This document shows, piece after piece, positions 1 to 7,826 of a stretch of DNA of 32,877 bases. The translations under genes and the position numbers were made by a program. Position 1 is the stretch's first letter. The number at the start of each line of letters is the position of its first letter. The notes below the pieces were generated by a model that worked only from the letters and a program-made list of their open reading frames with translations, was not told the origin of the DNA and ran no database searches. The DNA lies in assembly GCA_026388275.1 (NCBI GenBank), contig JAPLKB010000002.1, positions 1-32,877 on the forward strand, written 5' to 3'. This DNA is from Pseudomonadota bacterium. Lineage in GTDB: Bacteria > Desulfobacterota > Syntrophorhabdia > Syntrophorhabdales > Syntrophorhabdaceae.

Positions 1-77
1 AAAGCTTTATAGGTTTTTCACAGGAAGGGCAAAACGAATTGGGCAGGATTATTGACCTGTTCCGGGGAAGCCGGTAG
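1..77 (+). CDS. C-terminal end of an unidentified protein (possibly a PilZ-type domain)
   Basis: The frame is open from base 3 to the TAG at 75-77 and reads SFIGFSQEGQNELGRIIDLF followed by RGSR. The 5' part lies outside the window. The ending, a hydrophobic strand followed by an amphipathic helix with E, Q and L, resembles the close of c-di-GMP-binding PilZ domains, but about 24 residues are too few to decide. The neighbour at 414 carries FliM-type peptides, so a motility or c-di-GMP context would fit. That link is inference only. Confidence 0.4.
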   Translation, partial: SFIGFSQEGQNELGRIIDLFRGSR

Positions 78-356
78 ATGCATACATTAAGAAAACTGCC
101 AACAACAGAACCGAATATGAAAATAAGGATGTTTAATATATGCATTATTGGCCTGTTTTTTGTTTATTTTATAGTTCAATATGCTTTTTTTGTCAATTAT
201 ATAATCCCTGACATGTCATTAGCAGCGGTGTCAGGTTGTCCTAAACAAACCATTTTAAGTTTCTCTCAGCAGTGTTCGATTCAGCAAACCATGTTGGCCT
301 CATGCCATTCATTCTTTAAATACTTTTTGAAAAACTGCAATAAAAAGCTTACGTAA
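78..356 (+). CDS. Small putative membrane protein, hypothetical
   Basis: A 92-residue frame starts immediately after the stop of the preceding gene (TAG then ATG). Residues about 18-45 form one long hydrophobic, aromatic-rich segment (ICIIGLFFVYFIVQYAFFV) that could span the inner membrane. The remainder is short, with four cysteines (three of them after residue 64) and a lysine-rich end. An internal ATG at 117 would leave the membrane segment intact. No convincing Shine-Dalgarno sequence precedes either start, and the family is not recognised. The abutting stop/start and the clear membrane segment argue for a real gene; the low complexity and missing ribosome site argue against. Confidence 0.35.
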   Translation: MHTLRKLPTTEPNMKIRMFNICIIGLFFVYFIVQYAFFVNYIIPDMSLAAVSGCPKQTILSFSQQCSIQQTMLASCHSFFKYFLKNCNKKLT

Positions 357-413
357 AAGTATTTTCTGCCGATAAAATTCTAAAGTAACACCATTTTGAC
401 CTTTGGAAGGGCA

Positions 414-785
414 ATGGAAGATTTGCTGTCACAAGATGACCTCAATGAGCTTCTTGGCGGATTGCCTGAAACAACAATAGCAGTCTCGCAAAAAGAAATA
501 AAAGTAGAGGATATACTGTCACAAGATGACCTCAATGAGCTTCTTGGCGGATTGCCTGAAACAACAATAGCAACTTCTTCCAACAAAGAAACGAATGGAG
601 TGGAAGGACTGCTGTCGCAGGACGATTTAAACACACTGTTTTGCATAACCGAAAAAACAATAGCATCGTCAACAAATAAAATGGCTGTTTCTGATATGCC
701 TGCAGAAGACATAAGTTCGTGTGGAGAATCACTGTCTCAGGAGGAAATAGATGAAATGCTGCGCCAGTTTGATAGAGGTATATGA
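414..785 (+). CDS. Tandem FliM N-terminal (CheY-binding) motif protein
   Basis: This 123-residue protein consists of four spaced copies of one short motif: LLSQDDLNELL (4-14), ILSQDDLNELL (34-44), LLSQDDLNTLF (66-76) and SLSQEEIDEML (106-116). The pattern LSQ-acidic-acidic-(I/L)-(D/N)-x-L-L is the signature of the extreme N terminus of the flagellar switch protein FliM (E. coli ILSQAEIDALL), the helix that captures phosphorylated CheY. The FliM middle and C-terminal domains are absent, and the linkers are polar (T, S, N, K) and probably disordered. The ATG at 414 was chosen because it puts the first motif at residue 4 exactly as in FliM and follows GGAAGG; a TTG at 396 is the upstream alternative. 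Inferred role: a multivalent CheY~P-binding protein acting as sink, scaffold or adaptor. A FliM-like peptide used by another response regulator is also possible. Confidence 0.7.
   Translation: MEDLLSQDDLNELLGGLPETTIAVSQKEIKVEDILSQDDLNELLGGLPETTIATSSNKETNGVEGLLSQDDLNTLFCITEKTIASSTNKMAVSDMPAEDISSCGESLSQEEIDEMLRQFDRGI
426..572 (+). repeat. Exact 57-bp direct repeat, period 90 bp, inside the FliM-N motif gene
   Basis: Bases 426-482 and 516-572 are identical over 57 bp and lie in the same reading frame, 90 bp apart. Perfect identity at synonymous positions shows a recent in-frame duplication; the third and fourth motifs of the gene have diverged. Such a repeat can expand or contract by slippage or recombination, so motif number may vary between strains. 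Confidence 0.9.
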
Positions 786-879
786 ATAAAGTCCCCTTTT
801 CATGGCAAATCATATTTTATTAGAATTGATGTTCTTACTTGCCGATGTTTAATACTGTCAAGGCAGATAACCACGACAT

Positions 880-910
880 CGGGTCATGCTTTTGAGTACG
901 ACCCGGTTTT
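880..910 (+). terminator. Probable intrinsic terminator after the FliM-N motif gene
   Basis: CGGGTC (880-885) pairs with GACCCG (900-905) across a 14-nt loop and is followed by GTTTTATGG. It lies about 95 bp after the stop codon at 785. The U-tract is short, so termination may be partial. Confidence 0.5.
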
Positions 911-916
911 ATGGAA

Positions 917-961
917 TACAATGAAAAACACCCACGGAAATCTACAACTATTTTCATTGTA
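917..961. repeat. 11-bp perfect inverted repeat between two converging genes
   Basis: TACAATGAAAA (917-927) is the exact reverse complement of TTTTCATTGTA (951-961), with 23 bp between. It sits between the ends of the gene at 414-785 and the opposite-strand gene ending at 1012, so a weak bidirectional terminator or mRNA 3'-end hairpin is the simplest reading. Confidence 0.45.
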
Positions 962-1011
962 ATAATATTATATTATCTTCCGGGAAGAAGATATCTGATC
1001 GACAGAAATTA

Positions 1012-1977
1012 TCAGAAACTATATGTGAGTCCCACAAGAAACATCATGGTATATCGGTCAAAAAATCTTATATTCGACTCTGTCTGATAACCGTTAATGC
1101 CCGCCATTATTGTATATTTCCTCCATCCGAAGGGCTCCGGGAATGTGGCCACTATGTTTGTCCCGTATGTTTTTTCATCCCTTGTTTCTGCAAATATCGG
1201 ATGCATCCTGTCAAATTTTGCCGTATTCCCGTAAAAACGTGTATTGAGATTGAAAAAGGGGGTCCTCACCTCAAACCCAAGCCCGCTGCCATAGTTGTCA
1301 TAGCTGTTGCTCCTGCCGTAAAACTGACCTCTTTCGAATGAAAATTCAGGGATAATACTGAACATTTTGTCAAAATCGTATCGATAATCAATGCCTATCT
1401 TATGCATAAACCCATCCTGTCTGAGCGTTGAATAGAGCTCCCCGATAACATCATTTTCTACTTTTGTAGCGGCAAATCTATAAGAAAGGGAAAGTTTGGT
1501 ACCCATTATTTTTGCATAAGTAATTCTGCCGCCGAAATACATAGTATTTGTTGGCGTTCTATACAATAAATAGGGATTTTGCCATTTTTTCGCCAGCAGG
1601 GAATAAAAACCGGACACATCAATAACACCCTTCGGCAAAGCTTGTTTTATTCCGATATTAATGCTTCCCTGTTCGGTAATAGTATTGAAATATAAAGTAG
1701 TACTGCCTTTTTGCCCTTCCTGATAATCCGGTATATACTTCACATCGAAATAGGGGAGTGCCAGATAGGATATATTTGTGTCCGCTTTCGAGCCAAGGCT
1801 GTCAATTCTCCTGCCGCCCTTCCCCCAGAGATTGTCTGCTCTTTGCACCGCCATTGCCCAGCTCCCGACAGTTATCACATATTTGCCTGCCTGAACATTC
1901 GGGACAGCAAAGAGAAAGGAAAAGAGCATAACACAGGAAATGATATTGCTTGTCTTCCCAGGTGTATGCCCTTTCAC
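1012..1977 (-). CDS. Outer-membrane beta-barrel protein, DUF2860-like
   Basis: The 321-residue product begins with a basic stretch and a hydrophobic core (VMLFSFLFAVPNVQA) ending in an Ala-x-Ala-like cleavage site near residue 30, so it should be exported. The mature part is built of alternating polar/aromatic strands such as KLSLSYRFAA and IGIDYRYDF, and ends in Tyr-Ser-Phe; a C-terminal aromatic residue is the usual signal for barrel assembly by the Bam machinery. The overall pattern recalls DUF2860 outer-membrane proteins, an identification made from memory. No ligand can be deduced. The annotated start is GTG without a clear ribosome site; a downstream ATG at about residue 17 would shorten the signal peptide. 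It lies 27 bp after the selenoprotein gene on the same strand and may share its promoter. Confidence 0.6.
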   Translation of the reverse strand: MKGHTPGKTSNIISCVMLFSFLFAVPNVQAGKYVITVGSWAMAVQRADNLWGKGGRRIDSLGSKADTNISYLALPYFDVKYIPDYQEGQKGSTTLYFNTITEQGSINIGIKQALPKGVIDVSGFYSLLAKKWQNPYLLYRTPTNTMYFGGRITYAKIMGTKLSLSYRFAATKVENDVIGELYSTLRQDGFMHKIGIDYRYDFDKMFSIIPEFSFERGQFYGRSNSYDNYGSGLGFEVRTPFFNLNTRFYGNTAKFDRMHPIFAETRDEKTYGTNIVATFPEPFGWRKYTIMAGINGYQTESNIRFFDRYTMMFLVGLTYSF

Positions 1978-2004
1978 CGTATTATTATTGTTACATTATC
2001 TTTA

Positions 2005-2319
2005 TCAGCAACTGCATGAACTTCCGCAGCCGTCATTTTTCGAGAGTTCTGATTTTATCATAAACCCTGCTCCCATAGTAGATTCAATGAAATCAACGTT
2101 GATGGGTTGTACTTCTTTAAACAACTCTTTTTCAATAATAAATGATATACCTCTTTCATTAAAAACTTCGTCGTTTTTATTAGGCTCATCCAGAGCCATA
2201 CCCAAAGAGGGGCCTGATCACCCACCCTCCATTTTCATAATCCTTATAGAGGTAGGACCATCTTTTCCTTCGATAAACTGTTTTATCACTTCGCCTGCCT
2301 TATCCGATACTTCAAACAT
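2005..2319 (-). CDS. HesB/IscA-like selenoprotein (in-frame UGA = Sec34)
   Basis: From the ATG at 2319, behind AAAGGAG with a 6-nt spacer, the frame reads MFEVSDKAGEVIKQFIEG and reaches a TGA at 2220-2218 (codon 34), then continues SGPSLGMALDEPN to a TAA after residue 104. The context GG-U-SGPSLGMALDE is the known signature of HesB-like selenoproteins, where Sec replaces the first conserved cysteine of the IscA/HesB fold. The protein ends in a cysteine-rich tail GCGSSCSC instead of the CGCG of classical IscA. A SECIS-like hairpin follows the UGA. Expected roles are Fe-S or metal handling, or redox chemistry in the cytoplasm; the exact function of the family is unknown. An automatic caller would report only the 66-residue fragment starting at TTG 2205. 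A true nonsense mutation is unlikely because sequence on both sides of the UGA matches the family. Confidence 0.88.
2183..2220 (-). promoter_or_regulatory. Bacterial SECIS-like element downstream of the UGA
   Basis: Twenty nucleotides after the UGA (2220-2218) the mRNA can form GGCUC (2197-2193) / GAGCC (2187-2183), a perfect 5-bp stem closing the loop UGGAU. The loop carries a G at its second position and begins 25 nt after the UGA. Both fall within the described bacterial SECIS rules (apical loop 16-37 nt from UGA, a G in the first two loop bases). This would recruit SelB and Sec-tRNA. Confidence 0.75.
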
Positions 2320-2375
2320 ATTTTACTCCTTTAACTGAATTCGTTATCGCTGCTCAAGCAATGAACGTGTAATTT

Positions 2376-2404
2376 ATATTAAGCATTTATATGTTTTTTA
2401 TCAA
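2376..2404 (-). promoter_or_regulatory. Sigma-70-type promoter of the selenoprotein gene
   Basis: On the minus strand TTGATA (2404-2399) and TAATAT (2381-2376) are separated by exactly 17 bp. The expected transcription start is about 50 bp before the ATG at 2319. The divergent DUF763 gene starts at 2432. Confidence 0.55.
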
Positions 2405-2431
2405 GCCATATCTTCCTGTAGGAGTTCAAAC

Positions 2432-3553
2432 ATGATAAACTATAAAGAGGATATAAAGACAAAATTTATGAAGAAGGCAATTACCACCCTTCCCCTGCAT
2501 TACGGAAAGGCCCCTCCATGGCTTTTTCAGAAAATGAAGAGGCTCTCTGCTGCTCTCATCGAGGTTATCGTTATGGAGTTCGGCGTAAAAGAACTGCTTG
2601 TCCGTATTGCCGATCCCATATGGTTTCAGGCATTGGGATGTGCTGTAGGCTTCGACTGGCACAGCAGCGGTGTTACCACAACTCTATGTGGGGCATTGAA
2701 AGAGGGGCTCCAATCTCTGTATGATGAGATGCCTATCGCCATATGCGGCGGAAAAGCAAAAAGGGCAATCCAGACTCCAGGAGACATTGAAGCATATGGT
2801 GAAAAATGGGGTGTTGACGTTGCAGATTATATTGCCTTAAGCCGCCTCTGTGCAAAGATTGATAATACTGCAGTCCAGGATGGTTATAACCTTTACCACC
2901 ATACATTTGTCTTCACAAAAGAGGGTGATTGGGCAATTATCCAGCAGGGTATGAATGAAAAACTCAAAAATGCAAGACGGTATCAATGGCTCTCAAGAGA
3001 AAGTCTTGATATAACAAACGAACCTCATACAGGTATTACATGTAATGAAAGGGGCGCAGTATTAAACCTTGTGGCTGGTGAAAGCGAAGGAGCAAGAAAG
3101 TCTGCAGTAGATTTTGCAAAGGGAGATCCTGATTCTATGATTAAAACATGGAAAGAAGTTGCTCTAGCCATGCCGAAAAGGCATTACATATCGCCTGCCG
3201 ATATAAATCAAACACGTCTTTTCAAGATGTTTAGAACGATTCATGAATCACACCCTGAGACATTCAAAGATTTAATAGGAATTCATGGTGTCGGCCCGAG
3301 AACTGTTTCAGCTCTTTCTTTAATTGCCGAACTTGTCTATGAGAAACTTCCGAGTTTTAAGGACCCTGCACGGTTCAGTTTTGCCCACGGGGGGAAAGAC
3401 GGTTACCCCTTTCCCGTTGATAAAAAGACCTATGAAAATTCCATAGAATTCCTGAAGATTTGCATCGACAAGGCAAAGGCAGGCGATAGGGATAAAATCG
3501 ATGCATTCAAAAAGCTTTCTTTATTGGCATATTTCAACAACCCCAGATATTAA
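2432..3553 (+). CDS. DUF763 family protein with C-terminal helix-hairpin-helix-like motif
   Basis: The 373-residue protein matches DUF763 (COG1415) as I recall it: an N-terminal TLPLHYGKAPPWLFQKMKRL, then ADPIWFQALGCAVGFDWHSS with GVTTTLCGALKEGL, and a C-terminal block LIGIHGVGPRTVSALSLIAE followed by DPARFSFAHGGKDGYPFPVD. GIHGVGPRT has the form of a helix-hairpin-helix, which suggests nucleic-acid binding. The family is common in archaea and thermophilic or anaerobic bacteria and has no established reaction. AGGAG seven bases before the ATG fixes the start. The gene stands alone, divergent from the selenoprotein and convergent with the efflux operon 50 bp downstream. Confidence 0.85.
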   Translation: MINYKEDIKTKFMKKAITTLPLHYGKAPPWLFQKMKRLSAALIEVIVMEFGVKELLVRIADPIWFQALGCAVGFDWHSSGVTTTLCGALKEGLQSLYDEMPIAICGGKAKRAIQTPGDIEAYGEKWGVDVADYIALSRLCAKIDNTAVQDGYNLYHHTFVFTKEGDWAIIQQGMNEKLKNARRYQWLSRESLDITNEPHTGITCNERGAVLNLVAGESEGARKSAVDFAKGDPDSMIKTWKEVALAMPKRHYISPADINQTRLFKMFRTIHESHPETFKDLIGIHGVGPRTVSALSLIAELVYEKLPSFKDPARFSFAHGGKDGYPFPVDKKTYENSIEFLKICIDKAKAGDRDKIDAFKKLSLLAYFNNPRY

Positions 3554-3602
3554 TAATTTCAATCATTTATGAAACTGCGGGAGAGAGCAATGGAATCAGC
3601 TA

Positions 3603-4715
3603 TTATCCCAGCCTCTTTTTAAACCTCAGGGCACTCAAAGTCATTACAAGAATGCCCAGCATGAATAACTCAAGCATTTGGGGCCAGAGGATATCAATCC
3701 CGTTTCCTTTGAGAAAAATCCCTCTGATGATTACAAGAAAATACCTCAGCGGATTGAGGTACGTGCCATACTGGACCGCCACCGGCATATTCTCAATAGG
3801 GAACATAAGTCCTGACAGAAGTACGGCAGGGGCAAAAAAAAGGAACGTTGCCATCATGGCTTGCTGCTGCGTTCTCGAAATCGTGGAAATAAACAACCCT
3901 ATACCAAGAACCGACAGTAGATAAATGGCAGTACAGAAAAACAGGAGTATAAGCGAACCGATGACAGGTATGGAAAACCAGAATACGCCCACCGTAGTCA
4001 CAAGAGACATATCGAAAAATCCTATAATAGCAAAGGGGATGGTCTTGCCCAGTATAAGTTCAACAGGTTTGAGAGGCGTCACCATAAGCTGTTCCATAGT
4101 GCCTATTTCTCTTTCACGCACAATTGCCATTGCGGTAAGGAGAAGGCATATAAGCATTACCATGATAGCGATAACACCCGGCACATTATAGTTTCTGCTT
4201 GTAAGATCAGGGTTGTACCATGCCCTTGGACGCACCTCGAACTTAATCGGCCTTGCCCTGACCTTTTGAACGCTCAAATCGCCTGCGTATTTCATAATGA
4301 TTCTGTTTGCATATCCCATGGCCACAAGAGCTGTGTTTGAATCAGTCCCGTCAACAAGGATCTGTATTTCCGTTTGGTTCCCCTTTTTTATGTCTGAGGA
4401 AAAACCCCTGTTTATCTGGATAGCCGCGGTAATTTTCCCTTTGTCGAATAAATCCTGGATGGCGTCATTTGAAGAAATATCATAGTCCATGCGGAAATAT
4501 CCCGGGGCATTGAACCTTCTTACAAGCTCCCGGCTTTCATAGGATTTGTCAAGGTCGTATACTGCCGTCCGGATACAGTTCACATCCGTTGTGACTGCAT
4601 AGCCGAAAACGATCAATTGTACTATCGGTGTGCCAAAGATAACTGCCTTCATGCGCCTGTCTCTGAAAATCTGGATAAATTCCTTTATTACCATCCTTTT
4701 TATCCGCTCAAACAT
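3603..4715 (-). CDS. ABC-2 type efflux permease (YbhR-like)
   Basis: This 370-residue inner-membrane protein has one N-terminal membrane helix (IFGTPIVQLIVFGYAVT, about 26-43), a long extracytoplasmic domain (about 45-190), then five hydrophobic segments from about 195 to the end. VREREIGTMEQLMVTPLKP between the second and third membrane segments is the cytoplasmic loop typical of ABC-2 exporters of the YbhR/YhiH class. It is last in its operon and three bases from the stop-start junction with its sister permease, with which it should form a heterodimer served by the two ATPases upstream. Substrate unknown; the E. coli counterpart has been linked to cation and drug export. Confidence 0.88.
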   Translation of the reverse strand: MFERIKRMVIKEFIQIFRDRRMKAVIFGTPIVQLIVFGYAVTTDVNCIRTAVYDLDKSYESRELVRRFNAPGYFRMDYDISSNDAIQDLFDKGKITAAIQINRGFSSDIKKGNQTEIQILVDGTDSNTALVAMGYANRIIMKYAGDLSVQKVRARPIKFEVRPRAWYNPDLTSRNYNVPGVIAIMVMLICLLLTAMAIVREREIGTMEQLMVTPLKPVELILGKTIPFAIIGFFDMSLVTTVGVFWFSIPVIGSLILLFFCTAIYLLSVLGIGLFISTISRTQQQAMMATFLFFAPAVLLSGLMFPIENMPVAVQYGTYLNPLRYFLVIIRGIFLKGNGIDILWPQMLELFMLGILVMTLSALRFKKRLG

Positions 4716-4718
4716 GGT

Positions 4719-5837
4719 TCACTCTATCCTTTTTTTGAATTTTTTTATTGCCAGGGCAAACGCCAAAATACCAAAAACAGACAGAAGCGATGTCTCCAGC
4801 AACAGAAACGACAGTGTGTTTCCTTTCAGGAATATCCCCTTCAGTATGGCGACAAAATACCGGGCCGGAAGAATATAAGTTATAATCTGAAGGGGTCTGG
4901 GCATATTGAATATGGAAAACATAAAACCGGACAAAAGCAGCGCGGGTAAATATGACACGATCAAAGATGCCTGACATGCCACGATCTGTGATTTTGTCAC
5001 AGTAGAGATAAGTATCCCCAAGCTTAAACCTCCAAAAAGGAATATGCTGGACAGAGCTATGAGTAAAATGATGTTGCCCTTAAGAGGAACGCCAAAGAGA
5101 TATATGACTATCAGAATCGACATGACCATATCAATGAAGCCGATGAGAAAATACGGTATCAGTTTACCCAGAATCAGCTCCGTCGTTTTCACAGGTGTGG
5201 AAATGAGCTGCTCCATGGTGCCCCTCTCCCATTCTCTTGCTATGGTGAGAGATGTAAGGAGCGCTGCGATAATTGACATTATAACGGCAATAAGCCCCGG
5301 TATGATAAAATTCCTCGATTTAAGCTCAGGGTTATACCAGACCCTGGTACGGGCATCAATGAGCGGCATAATACGGTTGCCTGTTAGTCTTGCCGTATAG
5401 AGGTCCGATATGCCTGTTATATAACCAAGCGCAATAGTTGCCGTATTTGAATTACTCCCGTCAACAACTATCTGAATCTGTGCATCCTTGCCTGTTCTTA
5501 TGTTTTTTGAAAAGTCTTCCGGGATGGATATTGCAGCTTTCGCCTTTCCTGAATCAAGATATCCGTCTATTTCATCATGGCTGTCTGCATAACCGACTAC
5601 AGAAAAATAGCCGGATTCTTTGAATTCTCTGATAAATTCCCTGCTCAAACTGCTTTTGTCGCGGTCGTAAACCACGGTTGAGAGGTTGTCAACATCAAGG
5701 GTAATAGCATATCCGAATATAAAAAGAAGTATAACAGGCATTAAAAATGCCATGGCAAGGCTTAGAGGGTCACGCCATATCTGGATCAGCTCTTTTTTCG
5801 CAATTGCCTTAACCCTTAAAAGCTTCATTTCATGCAA
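4719..5837 (-). CDS. ABC-2 type efflux permease (YbhS-like)
   Basis: At 372 residues it has the same plan as the next gene: N-terminal helix (LAMAFLMPVILLFIFGYAITL, about 28-48), periplasmic domain with DGSNSNTATIALGY, then five membrane segments. The cytoplasmic loop REWERGTMEQLISTPVKTTE is the ABC-2 signature. The start overlaps the end of the ATPase gene by 8 bp, which implies translational coupling. The paralogous pair (about equal length, shared DGxxSNTA motif) probably arose by duplication and forms the two halves of the channel. Confidence 0.88.
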   Translation of the reverse strand: MHEMKLLRVKAIAKKELIQIWRDPLSLAMAFLMPVILLFIFGYAITLDVDNLSTVVYDRDKSSLSREFIREFKESGYFSVVGYADSHDEIDGYLDSGKAKAAISIPEDFSKNIRTGKDAQIQIVVDGSNSNTATIALGYITGISDLYTARLTGNRIMPLIDARTRVWYNPELKSRNFIIPGLIAVIMSIIAALLTSLTIAREWERGTMEQLISTPVKTTELILGKLIPYFLIGFIDMVMSILIVIYLFGVPLKGNIILLIALSSIFLFGGLSLGILISTVTKSQIVACQASLIVSYLPALLLSGFMFSIFNMPRPLQIITYILPARYFVAILKGIFLKGNTLSFLLLETSLLSVFGILAFALAIKKFKKRIE

Positions 5838-6768
5838 CCTCTATCAGGGTTATAAATACATCTTCCAATGAAGGAACGATCTTTTTTATGCTGCCCACTG
5901 TAATACCCGATGTCTTGAGTATCTCTTCGATTCGGGGTAGCACCATGTCGGCGTTTTCCACAATTACATGGAGTGTACTCCCAAAGATAGCCGCTTGAAC
6001 ATTATACCGCTCCAGCACCTCCATCGCTTCTACAATCCTGTCAACCTCTATCTCAAGGACTCCTCTTGTCATGTATCTGTTTTTTAGTTCAGAGGGTTTC
6101 CCCTGAGCTATGAGTTTACCTCTGTAGATCAGTCCGAGTCTATGGCAATACTCCGCTTCATCCATATAGTGGGTCGTAACAAATACGGTTGTCCCTGTTT
6201 TTGACATTCCGTCGATAAGCTCCCAGAAACGACGTCTTGATAAAGGATCAACACCTGATGTAGGCTCATCAAGGAAAAGTATCGGGGGCTCATGGAGTAT
6301 TGCGCAGCCAAGGGCAAGTCTCTGTTTGAAACCACCTGGGAGTTCTTTTGTAATGATGCCTCGCCGATCCATAAGTCCAGCCATATCAAGGACCCATTCC
6401 TTTCGCTCTTTCTTCTTTTCCTTAGGGACACCGTAAATGCCGCTGAAAAAATCTATATTTTCAGCTATCGTGAGGTCATCATAGAGGGAAAATTTCTGGG
6501 ACATATAGCCGATATGTTGTTTTATCTGCTCTGACTGGCGTACGACATCATACCCTCCTACGGTTCCACTCCCCCCAGTGGGCATCAGAAGCCCGCAAAG
6601 CATCCGGATAGTCGTTGACTTGCCTGCACCGTTGGGTCCGAGGAACCCGTATATCTCGCCCTTTACAATACTGAGACTTACATTGTCTACTGCAACGAAA
6701 TCTCCAAATCTCCGGGTTAAGCTTTCAACGTTTATTGCAATATCTTCAATGGATTTGTCCTGATTCAT
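5830..6768 (-). CDS. ABC transporter ATPase (second half of a split YbhF)
   Basis: A complete ABC nucleotide-binding protein of 312 residues. Walker A is GPNGAGKST (about 44-52), the Q-loop falls in YMSQKFSLYDDLT, the signature is LPGGFKQRLALG, Walker B is ILFLDEPTSGVD and the switch histidine is in VTTHYMDEAEYC. The signature has PGG in place of the usual SGG. The C-terminal 80 residues form the usual regulatory tail. ATG 6768 was preferred to the GTG at 6771 because AGGA lies five bases before it. In E. coli two such units are fused in YbhF; here they are two genes 83 bp apart. Confidence 0.9.
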   Translation of the reverse strand: MNQDKSIEDIAINVESLTRRFGDFVAVDNVSLSIVKGEIYGFLGPNGAGKSTTIRMLCGLLMPTGGSGTVGGYDVVRQSEQIKQHIGYMSQKFSLYDDLTIAENIDFFSGIYGVPKEKKKERKEWVLDMAGLMDRRGIITKELPGGFKQRLALGCAILHEPPILFLDEPTSGVDPLSRRRFWELIDGMSKTGTTVFVTTHYMDEAEYCHRLGLIYRGKLIAQGKPSELKNRYMTRGVLEIEVDRIVEAMEVLERYNVQAAIFGSTLHVIVENADMVLPRIEEILKTSGITVGSIKKIVPSLEDVFITLIEVA

Positions 6769-6810
6769 CACATTCCTACCTGTACCTCTTGACTGAGCTA
6801 TTGCTTCAAT

Positions 6811-6845
6811 TCAATAGGTCCTATAGTCGCATAGGGTCTATAGAC
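6811..6845. repeat. Short palindromic repeats between the two ATPase genes
   Basis: The 83-bp gap between the two ATPase genes contains GGTCCTATAGTC and GGGTCTATAGAC in succession. CCTAT...ATAGG can form a small hairpin and GTCTATAGAC (6836-6845) is a perfect 10-bp palindrome. It may tune expression of the downstream genes or be a remnant of a short tandem repeat. Confidence 0.35.
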
Positions 6846-6854
6846 TGATACTGT

Positions 6855-7775
6855 TTATCGTTCCACCATTGAAATGAACACATCCTCTATGGAAGGCAAT
6901 ATCTCCCGGTAATCCTTTATCTCCATGCCTCCAATTTTCAATTTTTCAATAATTTCATTAACCATACCTTTTTTCATAAGGGTAATATGGAGCCTGTCGC
7001 CATAAATGCTCACGCCCTTAACACCTTTCATGCAAAGGGCAACCTCCCTTACCGCATGGGTATCATTACTCCACATTTCCAACATGGGAAGTTTGACAGA
7101 CTTCTTAATTTCCGCAGGTTTGTCCTTTATAAGCAGCTTTCCGTTATGCAGAAGCCCGATTTCCGTACACCGCTCAGCCTCATCGAGATACGCGGTAGAG
7201 ACAAAGATAGTTACATGTTCTTTCAACAGTGCATAGAGTATCTTCCAAAAATCCCTCCGTGACACCGGATCAACACCGTTTGTAGGCTCATCAAGGAAAA
7301 GAATTTCAGGCCTGTGGATAAGAGCACAGGCAAGTCCGAGTTTCTGTTTCATCCCGCCTGAGAGCTTTCCTGCAAGCCTGTCTGTAAAAGGCGTGAGATT
7401 GCTGAACCCAAGGAGTTGTTCAATCCTTGGGGGACGCTCGCTTTCAGGAACATCATAGATGTCTGCGTAAAAAAGGATATTTTCCATAACGGTAAGGTCT
7501 TCGTAGAGGCCGAATTGCTGAGGCATATAACCTATGTTCTCCTTTATCTCTTCGCCCTTTGTAAGAATGGAACGAGAGGCAACCCATGCTTCACCGGATG
7601 TGGGCTTCATAATAGCGGTAAGGAGTCTCATGACTGTTGTTTTCCCGGCACCGTCCGGGCCGACAAGGCCAAAAAGTTCGCCTTTTCTGACTTCAAGGTT
7701 AAGGCTATCAACAGCAATATTGTTGCCAAAGGTTTTTGTCAGGTTTTCAATTTTTATGGCAATGTCGTTCAACAT
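6855..7775 (-). CDS. ABC transporter ATPase (first half of a split YbhF)
   Basis: The 306-residue ATPase has Walker A GPDGAGKTT (an Asp where the consensus has Asn), Q-loop YMPQQFGLYEDLT, signature LSGGMKQKLGLA, Walker B ILFLDEPTNGVD and a switch region with STAYLDEAER, in which the usual histidine is replaced by alanine. Loss of the switch His suggests that this site hydrolyses ATP poorly and that the other ATPase supplies most of the activity, an asymmetric pair as in many heterodimeric exporters. ATG 7775 is used; a TTG at 7793 is an in-frame alternative. It lies 51 bp after the adaptor gene. Confidence 0.9.
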   Translation of the reverse strand: MLNDIAIKIENLTKTFGNNIAVDSLNLEVRKGELFGLVGPDGAGKTTVMRLLTAIMKPTSGEAWVASRSILTKGEEIKENIGYMPQQFGLYEDLTVMENILFYADIYDVPESERPPRIEQLLGFSNLTPFTDRLAGKLSGGMKQKLGLACALIHRPEILFLDEPTNGVDPVSRRDFWKILYALLKEHVTIFVSTAYLDEAERCTEIGLLHNGKLLIKDKPAEIKKSVKLPMLEMWSNDTHAVREVALCMKGVKGVSIYGDRLHITLMKKGMVNEIIEKLKIGGMEIKDYREILPSIEDVFISMVER

Positions 7776-7826
7776 CAACCTCACTGCACGCAATATCCAG
7801 TGAACATAGAGGGAGGTTCAGAAGCA

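Noticed and set aside
426-572. CRISPR-like repeat
   Set aside because: The two copies are coding repeats in one frame, only two exact copies, 57 bp each and with a non-spacer-like 33-bp interval.
2005-2205. Reading the HesB-like gene as a pseudogene or a TTG-started stub
   Set aside because: The upstream 33 codons are family-like, in frame and preceded by a good ribosome site and promoter; UGA with a SECIS-like hairpin explains the break better.
1711-2338. Plus-strand ORFs opposite the barrel protein and the selenoprotein
   Set aside because: They are antisense to two well-supported genes and have no recognisable domain or start signals.
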